Shown one piece after another: positions 52,364 through 60,880 of a stretch of 64,000 bases of DNA (within the stretch, counting starts at the first letter, position 1; every line of letters begins with the position of its first letter). The stretch lies in contig JACRAY010000022.1 in the NCBI GenBank assembly GCA_016213325.1, positions 1-64,000 on the forward strand, read 5' to 3'. The DNA is from Burkholderiales bacterium (lineage in GTDB: Bacteria > Pseudomonadota > Gammaproteobacteria > Burkholderiales > Burkholderiaceae_C). Made by a program: the position numbers and the translations under genes. Under the pieces are notes generated by a model, which was given only the letters and a program-made list of their open reading frames with translations, had not been told where the DNA came from and searched no databases.

Positions 52364-53047
52364 TTACTTCACAGCCAGGGATTGTTTCGCCGCAGCGTAG
52401 TTCGCATTGCTGACAGACTGCCAGCCGACCGCATGCACGAAAAGTTCGGTGAGGACTTTGATCGCCGTGGCATCGTCGATGAAGCGGTCCGGGAAATCGC
52501 CTCCTTTCGCCGTCCAGTTGTAGCAGGTGTACTCGAGCATCGAGCAGAGCGCCGACGCGGCGAGTTCAGTATCGATGCCGGGGCTGTAGCCTTCCTTCTG
52601 CGCGAGCTGGATCATGGCTGAGAGTCCGCGTATGCCCTGTTGGCGGACGCCGCGCCAGGCCCGCGAGAATTGCTGGTCACTCATCGCCATCTGGAAGGCC
52701 GCCGTGGCGATCGGCCAGTCCTCCCGATAGATCTTCCAGAATGCCGTCAATCGGGACGAGAGGTTCTCGAGCGGGCCTTCGGCATCTCTGATGGGGCGAT
52801 TGACCTCTTCCTTGAGCCGCTGGCGGAAGTCTTCCAGCAGTTCCTGCAGCAGCAGTTCCTTTGTCTTGAAGTACAGATAGAAGGCGCCGGGGGAACGATC
52901 CGCCTGCGCCATGATGTCCGCAATCGTTGCGGCAGCGAAGCCGTCAATGGCGATTGTTCGTTTGGCCGCCTGTTTGATCGCTTCTCGCGTCGCATCCCCT
53001 TTGTGGGTCGCGCGCTTGCGTCGGGCGGGGGGAGCTTCGGTCTGCAT
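52364..53047 (-). CDS. TetR-family transcriptional regulator, copy 2
   Basis: A 227-residue TetR protein with helix-turn-helix near 28-75 (AATIADIMAQADRSPGAFYLYF) and a ligand domain nearly parallel to the TetR protein at 32135. The shared recognition-helix region (SPxAFYLYF) predicts the same operator. It is divergent from the acyl-CoA ligase at 53216, with one operator copy between them, and convergent with the acyl-CoA dehydrogenase at 51130. Confidence 0.92.
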   Translation of the reverse strand: MQTEAPPARRKRATHKGDATREAIKQAAKRTIAIDGFAAATIADIMAQADRSPGAFYLYFKTKELLLQELLEDFRQRLKEEVNRPIRDAEGPLENLSSRLTAFWKIYREDWPIATAAFQMAMSDQQFSRAWRGVRQQGIRGLSAMIQLAQKEGYSPGIDTELAASALCSMLEYTCYNWTAKGGDFPDRFIDDATAIKVLTELFVHAVGWQSVSNANYAAAKQSLAVK

Positions 53048-53129
53048 TGAACAATGAATGTAACGTCAGCTTAGCTCCGTGTCCAGAACTGAGCTCCTTC
53101 GTAATTGCGGCATAGGGGTTTTCCAGAAC

Positions 53130-53144
53130 TGAATATAGATTTAC
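53130..53144. promoter_or_regulatory. TRAAT-N4-ATTTAC operator (copy 5 of five)
   Basis: TGAAT-ATAG-ATTTAC followed by TTTTAAA, between the divergent TetR gene (start 53047) and the acyl-CoA ligase (start 53216). The stretch AACTGAAT before it matches the AACTAAAT before copies 2 and 4. Confidence 0.6.
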
Positions 53145-53215
53145 TTTTAAACCTTGTTGTCGTCTAATGCGGTGCGGATCACTCTGGCCGGATCCGGAGC
53201 CCAAGGAGCACATTC

Positions 53216-54760
53216 ATGACATCAACGGCGGCGCTGCGCAGAGCGGCCAGCATCAACCCTAAGGGACTCGCAATTTCGAGCGGTGACGAGCGGCGCACCT
53301 GGCCGGAGCACCTGCGGCGCGTGTCCGCAATGGCGGGCGCACTAAAGTCCGCGGGGCTCAAGCCCGGCGATCGGATCGCAACGCTTGCCAGGAACTCGCC
53401 TCGCTACTACGAACTGTTGATGGCCATATGGTGGGCCGGCGGCGTCATCGTCCCCCTCAACACTCGCCTGGCTTACCCCGAGCTCCGATACATCACGGAA
53501 CACTCGCAATCATTGCTGCTCTTTGGCGATGAGTCGTTCAAGGAGGCAGGCACCCGGATTGCAGCGGACGTGCCGTCGCTCAAGGCATTCCTTTGCTTTG
53601 ACCGTGAACGGTATGCGGAAATGATCGAGCATCCACCCATCGACGATGCATGTGGGGACCTCCATGCGCTGGCCGGAATCTGCTACACGGGCGGAACGAC
53701 AGGGTTGCCCAAAGGGGTCGAGCTAACGCACTTGAATTTCACTTTCAGCGCGCTGGGTACACAACGGGAGGTCGGCCACGACCAGCAGACCGTCTACCTG
53801 CATTCGACACCCTTGTTCCACTTGGCGGACCTTGCGAACGGACTGGCCGCGACATTCGGCTGCGGCACACACAGCTTCATCGATCAGTTCACTACTGAAG
53901 TGTTCTACCGGCGGCTCCGGGAAGAAGGCGTCACTCATATCCAACTCGTCCCGACGATGGCTGCGATGATTCTCGACGCGCCGGAACGCGACGATCAGCT
54001 TCTTTCGCAGGTTCGCTCCATCGCGTATGGCGCCGCGCCGATATCCGAGGCGTTGCTGGCTCGAATGGTGCAGGGCTTCCCAAATGCTCGTTTCAACCAG
54101 TTTTACGGCATGACCGAGGCATGCGGTGCGAGTAGCACGCTCGCCCCCGATCGCCACGTACTGAGCGGCCCTAAAGCGGGCAAGTTGACCTCTGCGGGAC
54201 AGGTGATGCCGGGGTTCGAGATTCGCATCATGGATGCCAACTCTCGCCTCTGCGGCCCCAGGGAAACCGGCGAAATCCAGATGCGCGGACCTGCCATCAT
54301 GCGCGGCTATTGGAGGGAGCCCGAGAAAACGGCGAAGACCATTGTGGACGGGTGGCTCTGCTCCGGTGATGCCGGCTACCTGGACGAAGATGGGTTTCTA
54401 TACGTGGTCGACCGCATCAAGGACATGATCATCAGCGGGGGCGAGAACATCTATTGCGCCGAGGTCGAGAACGCCCTGGCTTCCCACCCGAACGTCGACT
54501 CATGCGCTGTGATTGGTCTGCCCGACGAGCGCTGGGGGGACAGGGTTCATGCCGTCGTCGTGCCGAAGGCTGGTACGCCACTGAGCCCTTCCGATCTCGA
54601 CACGCATTGCCGCGCGCTGATAGCCGGCTACAAGATTCCGCGCAGCTATGACATTCGCAGCAAGCCGCTACCGCTCTCGGCCGTCGGCAAAGTCCAGAAG
54701 ACTCAGTTGCGGGACGAGTGGCTTGCCGCTGCCAAAGCCCAGGCAAAGCAGGTGGCTTGA
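53216..54760 (+). CDS. AMP-dependent acyl-CoA synthetase (ligase)
   Basis: A 514-residue adenylate-forming enzyme. The P-loop is CYTGGTTGLPKGV near 158-170, then YGMTEACG, SGDAGYLDEDGFLYVVDRIKDM, and the C-terminal catalytic Lys in GKVQKTQL near 493. It activates a free carboxylic acid to its CoA thioester at the cost of ATP to AMP. AAGGAG lies ahead of the ATG. Under its own copy of the shared operator, it is the probable entry step for the acids made by the BVMO/hydrolase branch. Confidence 0.92.
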   Translation: MTSTAALRRAASINPKGLAISSGDERRTWPEHLRRVSAMAGALKSAGLKPGDRIATLARNSPRYYELLMAIWWAGGVIVPLNTRLAYPELRYITEHSQSLLLFGDESFKEAGTRIAADVPSLKAFLCFDRERYAEMIEHPPIDDACGDLHALAGICYTGGTTGLPKGVELTHLNFTFSALGTQREVGHDQQTVYLHSTPLFHLADLANGLAATFGCGTHSFIDQFTTEVFYRRLREEGVTHIQLVPTMAAMILDAPERDDQLLSQVRSIAYGAAPISEALLARMVQGFPNARFNQFYGMTEACGASSTLAPDRHVLSGPKAGKLTSAGQVMPGFEIRIMDANSRLCGPRETGEIQMRGPAIMRGYWREPEKTAKTIVDGWLCSGDAGYLDEDGFLYVVDRIKDMIISGGENIYCAEVENALASHPNVDSCAVIGLPDERWGDRVHAVVVPKAGTPLSPSDLDTHCRALIAGYKIPRSYDIRSKPLPLSAVGKVQKTQLRDEWLAAAKAQAKQVA

Positions 54761-54792
54761 ATCGAGCCTGCCTGGAACCTTGAAGGAATCGC

Positions 54793-55722
54793 ATGTTGAA
54801 GAAGGTGGAAGCGGGCGTACTCAGCGTGGCCTACGAAGACAACGGTGCCGCTGACGGCACGCCAGTCCTGCTCCTGCACGGATTCCCTTACGACGTCCAC
54901 GCATACGACGACGTCACGCTTCTTCTGGCTGCAGCTGGGTGTCGTGTGATTGCGCCCTACCTGCGCGGCTACGGGCCCACGCGCTTCCTGTCTCCCGATA
55001 CCCCGCGCTCAGGACAGCAGGCCGTGCTCGGCCACGATCTCCTGGCGTTCATGGATGCTCTCCGGATCCAGCGCGCTGTGTTGGCGGGCTATGACTGGGG
55101 AGGCCGTGCCGCCTGTATCGCCGCTGCGTTGTGGCCCGAACGCGTCAGCGGCTTGGTGACTGGCGGCGGCTACAACATCCAGTACATCCCCGGTGCCATG
55201 CAGCCACAAGCGCCCGTGATCGAGCATCAGCTTTGGTACCAGTACTACTTCCATGGTGAGCGTGGGCGGGTGGGCCTTGAACAGAATCGGCGCGAACTCT
55301 GCAGGTACATCTGGCAGATTTGGTCCCCAAGCTGGCACTTCGACGAGATGACGTACGAGCGCACTGCGGCCGCATTTGACAACCCGGATTTCGTGGCGGT
55401 AGTCATTCACTCCTACCGCCATCGTTTCGCATTGGTGCCTGGAGACCCGGCGGTTGAAGCGACCGAGCGCCGATTGACCGAGCGGCCGCCGATCCGAGTG
55501 CCAACCGTCGTGCTGCACGGCGGCAATAGCGGATTCACACTGTGGGCCAGCCCTGAACACGAGCAGCAGTCCTTCGCGGGCTCTTATGTGCGCCGGCTGC
55601 TTCCGGCTGCGGGCCACAATTTGCCCCAGGAGGCGCCGGGCGACTTTGCGGCTGCGGTGCTCTCGCTCGTTCACGATGGTGGAACGATGGATCGGCCTGC
55701 TGTTGGCCAAAGCGGAAATTGA
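54793..55722 (+). CDS. Alpha/beta hydrolase, epoxide hydrolase-like
   Basis: A 309-residue hydrolase. The oxyanion segment is LLLHGFPYDVHAYDD near 26-40, the nucleophile motif is GYDWGGRA near 97-104, with Asp rather than Ser as in epoxide hydrolases and haloalkane dehalogenases, and the His is in PAAGHNLPQEAP near 276. Asp as nucleophile argues for epoxide, haloalkane or fluoroacetate hydrolysis over ester hydrolysis. It is 32 bases after the ligase gene, so cotranscribed. Confidence 0.85.
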   Translation: MLKKVEAGVLSVAYEDNGAADGTPVLLLHGFPYDVHAYDDVTLLLAAAGCRVIAPYLRGYGPTRFLSPDTPRSGQQAVLGHDLLAFMDALRIQRAVLAGYDWGGRAACIAAALWPERVSGLVTGGGYNIQYIPGAMQPQAPVIEHQLWYQYYFHGERGRVGLEQNRRELCRYIWQIWSPSWHFDEMTYERTAAAFDNPDFVAVVIHSYRHRFALVPGDPAVEATERRLTERPPIRVPTVVLHGGNSGFTLWASPEHEQQSFAGSYVRRLLPAAGHNLPQEAPGDFAAAVLSLVHDGGTMDRPAVGQSGN

Positions 55723-55748
55723 ATCCGACTGCGCGGCTGCCCTGATGG

Positions 55749-56405
55749 CTATCCCTTTCCGTGCGACGACGGGCTGCTGGCGCCAGCGAGCCGCGTGAGC
55801 TGAAAGACATTGTCTGGCGACACCTGGACATAGTCATTCAACCCGCCGGACCGCATGATCGGGTAGGCCTCGGCTGTCTGATAGACGCCGTCTTTCAGGA
55901 GTGACTTGTCGATGTACACGGCCACCACTTCGCCCAACACGAGCCAGCCACTGACCTTTTCGCCTTCGGTGTTTCGGAACTGCACGATGTCGATCACCTT
56001 GCATTCCATGGCTGCGCGGCTTTCGCCCACGCGCGGGACGTTGACCATGCGACCCGGCACGGCCGTGAGGCCTGCGAACGGAAACTCGTCCTCGCCGTGC
56101 GGAAGCGGTGCTGAGGTCTGGTTCATTTGGTGACCCAGATCGCGGGTGACCAGATTCCAGGTGAACTCCCGCGTTTCCGATGCGTTTTGAACACTGTCCT
56201 TCCAGGCAATGGAGGAAAACCCGATGATCGGAGGGTCGTAGTTGAACGCGTTGAAGAAGCTGTAGGGCGCGAGATTGACCCGCCCCTGCGCGTCGCGCGA
56301 CGAGATCCAGCCGATGGGCCGCGGGGCGACCAGTGCATTGAGCGGGTTGTGGCTCAAGCCGTGGCCCTTGGCGGGCTCGTAGTAGTGAAAGTCTCGAACG
56401 GTCAT
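55749..56405 (-). CDS. Flavin reductase family protein (FMN-binding split barrel)
   Basis: A 218-residue split-barrel flavoprotein of the kind with ALVAPRPIGWISSRDAQGRVNLAPYSFFNAFNYDPP at about 22-57, the usual FMN-binding stretch. Members either supply reduced flavin to two-component monooxygenases or act as reductases themselves. No flavin-dependent oxygenase partner is adjacent. It lies downstream of the Bug gene at 56436 on the same strand, 30 bases apart. Confidence 0.88.
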   Translation of the reverse strand: MTVRDFHYYEPAKGHGLSHNPLNALVAPRPIGWISSRDAQGRVNLAPYSFFNAFNYDPPIIGFSSIAWKDSVQNASETREFTWNLVTRDLGHQMNQTSAPLPHGEDEFPFAGLTAVPGRMVNVPRVGESRAAMECKVIDIVQFRNTEGEKVSGWLVLGEVVAVYIDKSLLKDGVYQTAEAYPIMRSGGLNDYVQVSPDNVFQLTRLAGASSPSSHGKG

Positions 56406-56435
56406 CGCATTGGCCTGTTTTTTTGCGCGGGAGCG

Positions 56436-57425
56436 CTACTGCGCCACTAGATTGAGGGTCTTCGCGATGTTGACGAACTTGTCGTTCTCTGCACGCAAGA
56501 AGGCCGCTGCCTGCTGCGGCGTCATGGAGTCCAGCTTGCGCAAGCCTTGTGCCGTCGCCAGCGCAGCGAATTCCGGGCTTTCGTTCCACTCGTGGAAGGC
56601 CTTGCCCAGGCGCGCGACAACGGCATCTGGTGTGCGCGCAGGCGCGAACAAGCCCGTCCAGATGCCGAACTCGAAGTTCCTGAACCGTGCGTGTTCGCCC
56701 AGCGTCGCGAGGTCCGGCAGGAGCGGATGTCGCTTCGTGCTCGCGATGGCGATGGCCTTCATCCGTCCGGTCTGGATCATTCCCAGGATGGGCCCTGCGA
56801 GAGGAACAAATGCGAGGTCGACTTCGCCGCCGCTTACCGCCGTAGCGATGGGAGCGATGCCCTTGTACGGAACCTCCAGCAACTTGACACCTGCGCGCCC
56901 CTGCAATTCGGCGGCTGCGAGATGAGCGAGCGTTCCCAGGCCCCAGTGCGCAATGGACAACTCCTTCGCGCCCGGCCTTTGTATCTGCTCCAGCAGTGCG
57001 CTGAGGTTGTTGAAAGGGCGGTCGGGATGGCTGACCAGGACCATGTCCGCGCTCCCGAACGAACCGATGAGCTTGAAGCTGTCGGAGGCGTACTTCGCCG
57101 AAGCGACGGTGAGTGGGGCCACCACCAGATCCGGGCCGGCAGTGGCGAGCAGTGTGTATCCGTCGGGCGCGACGTTCAACACATTCATCGCTGCGATGGA
57201 GCCGTTCGCCCCGGGCATGTTTTCGATCACGAGAGCCTGTCCAAGGGCGCGTTGCAGCACGGGGCCGGAAGGCCGCACAGAAGCGTCGACGCCGAACCCG
57301 GCCGGGTACGCGACCTTGATCACGATGGATTTGTTCGGATAGGGCTGCGCGGTGGCGGCGGCGCCGCCGCAAAGCGCCGCCACCACAACAACGGCGTCAA
57401 GAAATCTGCGAGTCAGTGTTTGCAT
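56436..57425 (-). CDS. Bug-family (TTT) periplasmic substrate-binding protein
   Basis: A 329-residue binding protein with a signal peptide (hydrophobic core AVVVVAALCGGAAA, cleaved near ATAQP), then YPNKSIVIKVAYPAGFGVD and LGQALVIENMPGANG. GGAG lies ahead of the ATG. The ligand loop KVAYPAGFGVD is atypical (PAGFGVD rather than PxxGGxxD). Together with the flavin reductase it forms a small minus-strand unit. It is the most divergent of the seven copies. Confidence 0.9.
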   Translation of the reverse strand: MQTLTRRFLDAVVVVAALCGGAAATAQPYPNKSIVIKVAYPAGFGVDASVRPSGPVLQRALGQALVIENMPGANGSIAAMNVLNVAPDGYTLLATAGPDLVVAPLTVASAKYASDSFKLIGSFGSADMVLVSHPDRPFNNLSALLEQIQRPGAKELSIAHWGLGTLAHLAAAELQGRAGVKLLEVPYKGIAPIATAVSGGEVDLAFVPLAGPILGMIQTGRMKAIAIASTKRHPLLPDLATLGEHARFRNFEFGIWTGLFAPARTPDAVVARLGKAFHEWNESPEFAALATAQGLRKLDSMTPQQAAAFLRAENDKFVNIAKTLNLVAQ

Positions 57426-57476
57426 GTTGGTCTCCGTTCGCCGGCAAAAACCGGCAAGGTGTGTTGAATGAAAGAG

Positions 57477-57761
57477 TCATACGGCTAGGGCGGCTAAGGC
57501 GCCGGAGTCTTGCGTGCAAGGGATGACGGCGGGGTCAGCCTCGAACCCATCAAGTTGTCTCCAATCGCACTGCAGCGCGGCAATGACTTGCGGTGGCGCA
57601 TACAACCGGCCGACCGTGGCGCGGGCAAAGAGGTAGCTGCTGCGGGCACGCTCGCTCAACGCGTCCATGACCACGTGGCCGTTGGCGTTGCAAGGGAAGT
57701 CGAACGCCTTTCCTTCAGAGAAGAGGCAGCGGAAGTGCAGCTGGAAGTCATCGGTTGGCAT
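57477..57761 (-). CDS. Small conserved hypothetical protein
   Basis: A 94-residue protein without a recognised domain. The segment FQLHFRCLFSEGKAFDFPCNANGHV and the following LSERARSSYLFARATVGR resemble short conserved proteins of Burkholderiales with no assigned function; that resemblance is from memory, not a search. AAGGACCGGAC precedes the ATG. It directly follows the truncated SDR gene on the same strand. Confidence 0.55.
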   Translation of the reverse strand: MPTDDFQLHFRCLFSEGKAFDFPCNANGHVVMDALSERARSSYLFARATVGRLYAPPQVIAALQCDWRQLDGFEADPAVIPCTQDSGALAALAV

Positions 57762-57770
57762 GTCCGGTCC

Positions 57771-57944
57771 TTAGAACGCGATCGCGGCACCGATCACAGG
57801 ATGCACGTCGACCAGGGGCTGGATCTTGTCAACGGTGCGCCGGGTGACGCCTGCGATGTGGCCTTCTTTGGCAAAGCCCTTGGCGATGGCGTCCGCCGCA
57901 GCGTCGCCGGCCCCAATCACCAGAATGGCTTTCTTGTCTGTCAT
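57771..57944 (-). pseudogene. Truncated short-chain dehydrogenase (SDR), N-terminal part only
   Basis: 57 residues with the start of an atypical SDR: MTDKKAILVIGAGDAAADAI is the nucleotide-binding strand and loop, followed by GFAKEGHIAGVTRR. After about 45 residues the SDR likeness stops and the frame ends, where a full member has about 240 residues. It keeps a good ribosome-binding site (GGAGCAATTCAC) and an upstream palindromic operator, so the loss of the rest may be recent. Confidence 0.6.
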
Positions 57945-57992
57945 GTGAATTGCTCCATGAGTGAGTAAGAGGGTAAGCGGCACTTATTAGAA

Positions 57993-58012
57993 AAACGTAC
58001 GTTTAGTAAACG
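57993..58012. promoter_or_regulatory. Overlapping perfect palindromes upstream of the truncated SDR
   Basis: AAACGTACGTTT (57993-58004) overlaps CGTTTA-G-TAAACG (58000-58012), both perfect. The arrangement is typical of a TetR-type operator. No complete regulator gene for it is adjacent, so it is probably left from an operon now partly deleted, or served from elsewhere. Confidence 0.5.
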
Positions 58013-58197
58013 AAGACTATGTCATCGTCAGCCTCCTGTCAACAAGGATTTCCTCCATGAGGCTCGGGGAAGCCCCGAGCGTAGGCGCGGGATACTGCAT
58101 CAGGGTGATGTGAGTCACACCGCTCGGGCCTCGACGCCGCGTGATGTTGTCTCCGGGCTCAACTCGCAAATCGACCGGCCACTAGCTGCGCCTGACG

Positions 58198-58470
58198 TGC
58201 ACATCGCCCAGAACGTTGACCGCCGATGTCATGGCGCTGTTAAGCCCGACCCCGCAGGTGGCCGCCATGCGCGCGATGGCGATGCTTGGCGCCAGCGGGC
58301 CGTGGTCTACCGCTGGCATCTGCGCCGCTCGAGCAGGGCGCCCTGCGCCCTGGACGGCAGCTCGCCGAATCACGCCCGTTGCCATGTCGATGATCGCTGT
58401 GCGCCACCAGTCTTCGCTGGCGCGCCGACCGTCGTCGGGGGCGTCGCATACGGCCTCCTCCTCCTTCAGC
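58198..58470 (-). pseudogene. Decayed citryl-CoA lyase (citrate synthase-like) gene
   Basis: The minus strand reads DAPDDGRRASEDWWRTAIID then MATGVIR, and later AVDHGPLAPSIAIARMAATC then GVGLNSAMTSAVNVLGDVH, both strongly like citryl-CoA lyase/citrate synthase-like proteins. The part between is deleted and out of frame: a different frame gives RGELPSRAQGALLE, the expected segment just before AVDHGP. The C-terminal two-thirds is missing. It is therefore a non-functional remnant with at least one internal deletion and two frame changes. Confidence 0.6.
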
Positions 58471-58600
58471 GCCGCAACCTCGCGGGCGAGTAGGCCAGCT
58501 CGGCCAGCAGCTCGTGGCTGGGGCGGCCGAGCAGCGGCGACGGCGCGACCGAGGGCGGCTCGCCATTGATCTCCGTCGGGCACTTGCCGAGGCCGGCGCG
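58455..58600 (-). pseudogene. C-terminal remnant of a family III CoA-transferase (CaiB/BaiF)
   Basis: Reading on the minus strand, INGEPPSVAPSPLLGRPSHELLAELAYSPA then, after a frame change, REVAALKEEEAV. This matches the usual end of CaiB/BaiF proteins (SPAPxLGxHxxEVLxELGYSxxEVAxLxxxGxV) and runs into the citryl-CoA lyase remnant, the order such gene pairs often have. Only the tail remains. Moderately secure because the match is short and frame-shifted. Confidence 0.4.
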
Positions 58601-58761
58601 TCGAACGCAAAGCCATTGATGCGTACCGCTTCTTCATCGACGGGCTCGCTGCGCAGAGGGAGGCTGCCTGAACATCGGCTACGGTTAGCACCAGTTCGCC
58701 ATCGCCACAACCGGGACTCGTGGCACCGAGGCGACCGGTCGGAGTGCGACTGGACGCGTGC
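58601..58761. other. No feature seen between the remnants and the GntR gene
   Basis: About 160 bases, probably also debris of the decayed operon. No intact frame with a recognisable domain. Confidence 0.4.
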
Positions 58762-59490
58762 CTATGAACTTTTGGCGGTCTTCTGGAGCACAACCTCGCG
58801 CACGTTCCGCACATGCGCCATTCCCGCCTCGTCGGCCTCTTCCTCCAGGCCATCGGAGACTGCCTTCGCGATCAGCCGATAGTCACGTAAGCGCAGCTTC
58901 TGCAATCCGGGCAACCGGTGCTGCGCGTAAACGATTGGCATCTGAATGGCAGGGAACAGACGCTTCAACTCCGCACTACCGGATAGAAAAAGAAGTGCGC
59001 GGTAGAAGTGCCTGCGGCCCCGAGCGAAGCCGTCGGAATCCTCCTCTTTGAAGGCTTGCGTAAGCTCCTTCAATGCAGTGGGCAGCATCCGGCGATGCGC
59101 AGGTTGCTCTACGACGCCGCGCGCTGCCGTTCGCGCAAGCAGCCCTGTCATTCGTTCTGCAACGTCCAGCACGTCCATTGTTTCCTTGAGGCTCAGGAGC
59201 CGGATGGCTGCGCCGCGGTTGCGCAAAAGGTCCACCAGGCCTTCCGCTGACAACCGGTGGAGCGCCTCGCGAACGGAATTGCGGCCGACCTGGAATTGGC
59301 TGACGAGATCCGCCTCGACAAGTCGTTGGCCTGGCACGAGTTCCTGGGTTTCCAACGCTTTGACGACGCCGAAGAAAACAATGTCCGACGCGCTCTTGGG
59401 CTCAAGGCGAGTGGATGCTTCCACCCTGTCATCTGCATTCGTTAAGGGCATCCCGGATTTTAGTCGGCTGTCGAGCTGCAATGCGGTCAT
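58762..59490 (-). CDS. GntR-family transcriptional regulator (FCD domain)
   Basis: A 242-residue regulator: winged helix-turn-helix at about 33-95 (LVSQFQVGRNSVREALHRLSAEGLV) and an FCD effector domain after about 105 (RRHFYRALLFLSG). Last gene of the minus-strand operon starting at 63836, 6 bases after the CoA-transferase beta subunit, so it is probably an in-operon feedback regulator. An alternative ATG 13 codons later (MPLTNAD) is possible. Confidence 0.9.
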   Translation of the reverse strand: MTALQLDSRLKSGMPLTNADDRVEASTRLEPKSASDIVFFGVVKALETQELVPGQRLVEADLVSQFQVGRNSVREALHRLSAEGLVDLLRNRGAAIRLLSLKETMDVLDVAERMTGLLARTAARGVVEQPAHRRMLPTALKELTQAFKEEDSDGFARGRRHFYRALLFLSGSAELKRLFPAIQMPIVYAQHRLPGLQKLRLRDYRLIAKAVSDGLEEEADEAGMAHVRNVREVVLQKTAKSS

Positions 59491-59496
59491 CGCCTT

Positions 59497-60135
<639 letters not shown>

Positions 60136-60136
60136 C

Positions 60137-60844
60137 TCAGTTATCCTCACTCTGCCGTACCGTGCGGCGTTCAATCCGTTTTTCAGGGTTCGCGTTCAGA
60201 ACGAGGCGATGCGCGTAGATGCCCGGCAGGTGGATCTCATCCGGATCGAGGCTTCCTGTCTCGACGATCTGCTCGACTTCCACCACCGTGGTCTTGCCCG
60301 CCATCGCGACGGCCGGATTGAAGTTGCGCGCCGTGCGCCGGAACACCAGGTTCCCCGCGCGATCCGCCTTCCAGGCCTTGGCTAGAGACAGTTCGGGCAG
60401 CAGCGACTCTTCCAGGACATAGGTCTTGCCTGCGAACTCGCGCAGCTCTTTCCCATCGGCCACCACGGTGCCGACGCCGGTACGCGTGAAGAATGCGGGG
60501 ATGCCGGCGCCTCCCGCACGCAGTTTTTCAGCCAGCGTCCCCTGCGGGGTGAACTCCAGTTCGAGCTCTCCCGCGAGGTATTGCCGCTCGAATTCCTTGT
60601 TTTCCCCCACGTAGCTGGCGATCATCTTGCGGATCTGCCGCGAGCGCAGCAATTTGCCCAGGCCGAAGTTGTCCACTCCCGCGTTATTGGAGATGGCCGT
60701 GAGGTCCCGCGCGCCGGACGCCAGCACGGCGTCGATCAAGGCTTCCGGGATGCCGCACAGTCCGAAGCCTCCGACGGCAATGAGCTGCCCATCTCTGACC
60801 AGCCCCGCGAGCGCAGCCTCGGCGCTGGGATACACCTTGTTCAT
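60137..60844 (-). CDS. 3-Oxoacid CoA-transferase, subunit A
   Basis: A 235-residue alpha subunit with the CoA-binding loop [14 protein letters not shown] near 24-37 and [15 protein letters not shown]. Length and motifs match SCOT-type alpha subunits. It pairs with the gene at 59497. The start lies 36 bases after the kinase stop. Succinyl-CoA:3-ketoacid and 3-oxoadipate transferases are not separable by eye. Confidence 0.9.
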   Translation of the reverse strand: MNKVYPSAEAALAGLVRDGQLIAVGGFGLCGIPEALIDAVLASGARDLTAISNNAGVDNFGLGKLLRSRQIRKMIASYVGENKEFERQYLAGELELEFTPQGTLAEKLRAGGAGIPAFFTRTGVGTVVADGKELREFAGKTYVLEESLLPELSLAKAWKADRAGNLVFRRTARNFNPAVAMAGKTTVVEVEQIVETGSLDPDEIHLPGIYAHRLVLNANPEKRIERRTVRQSEDN

Positions 60845-60880
60845 TCTTGAATCCAGATTGGGGTGAGAAGTTCGTGGCGC

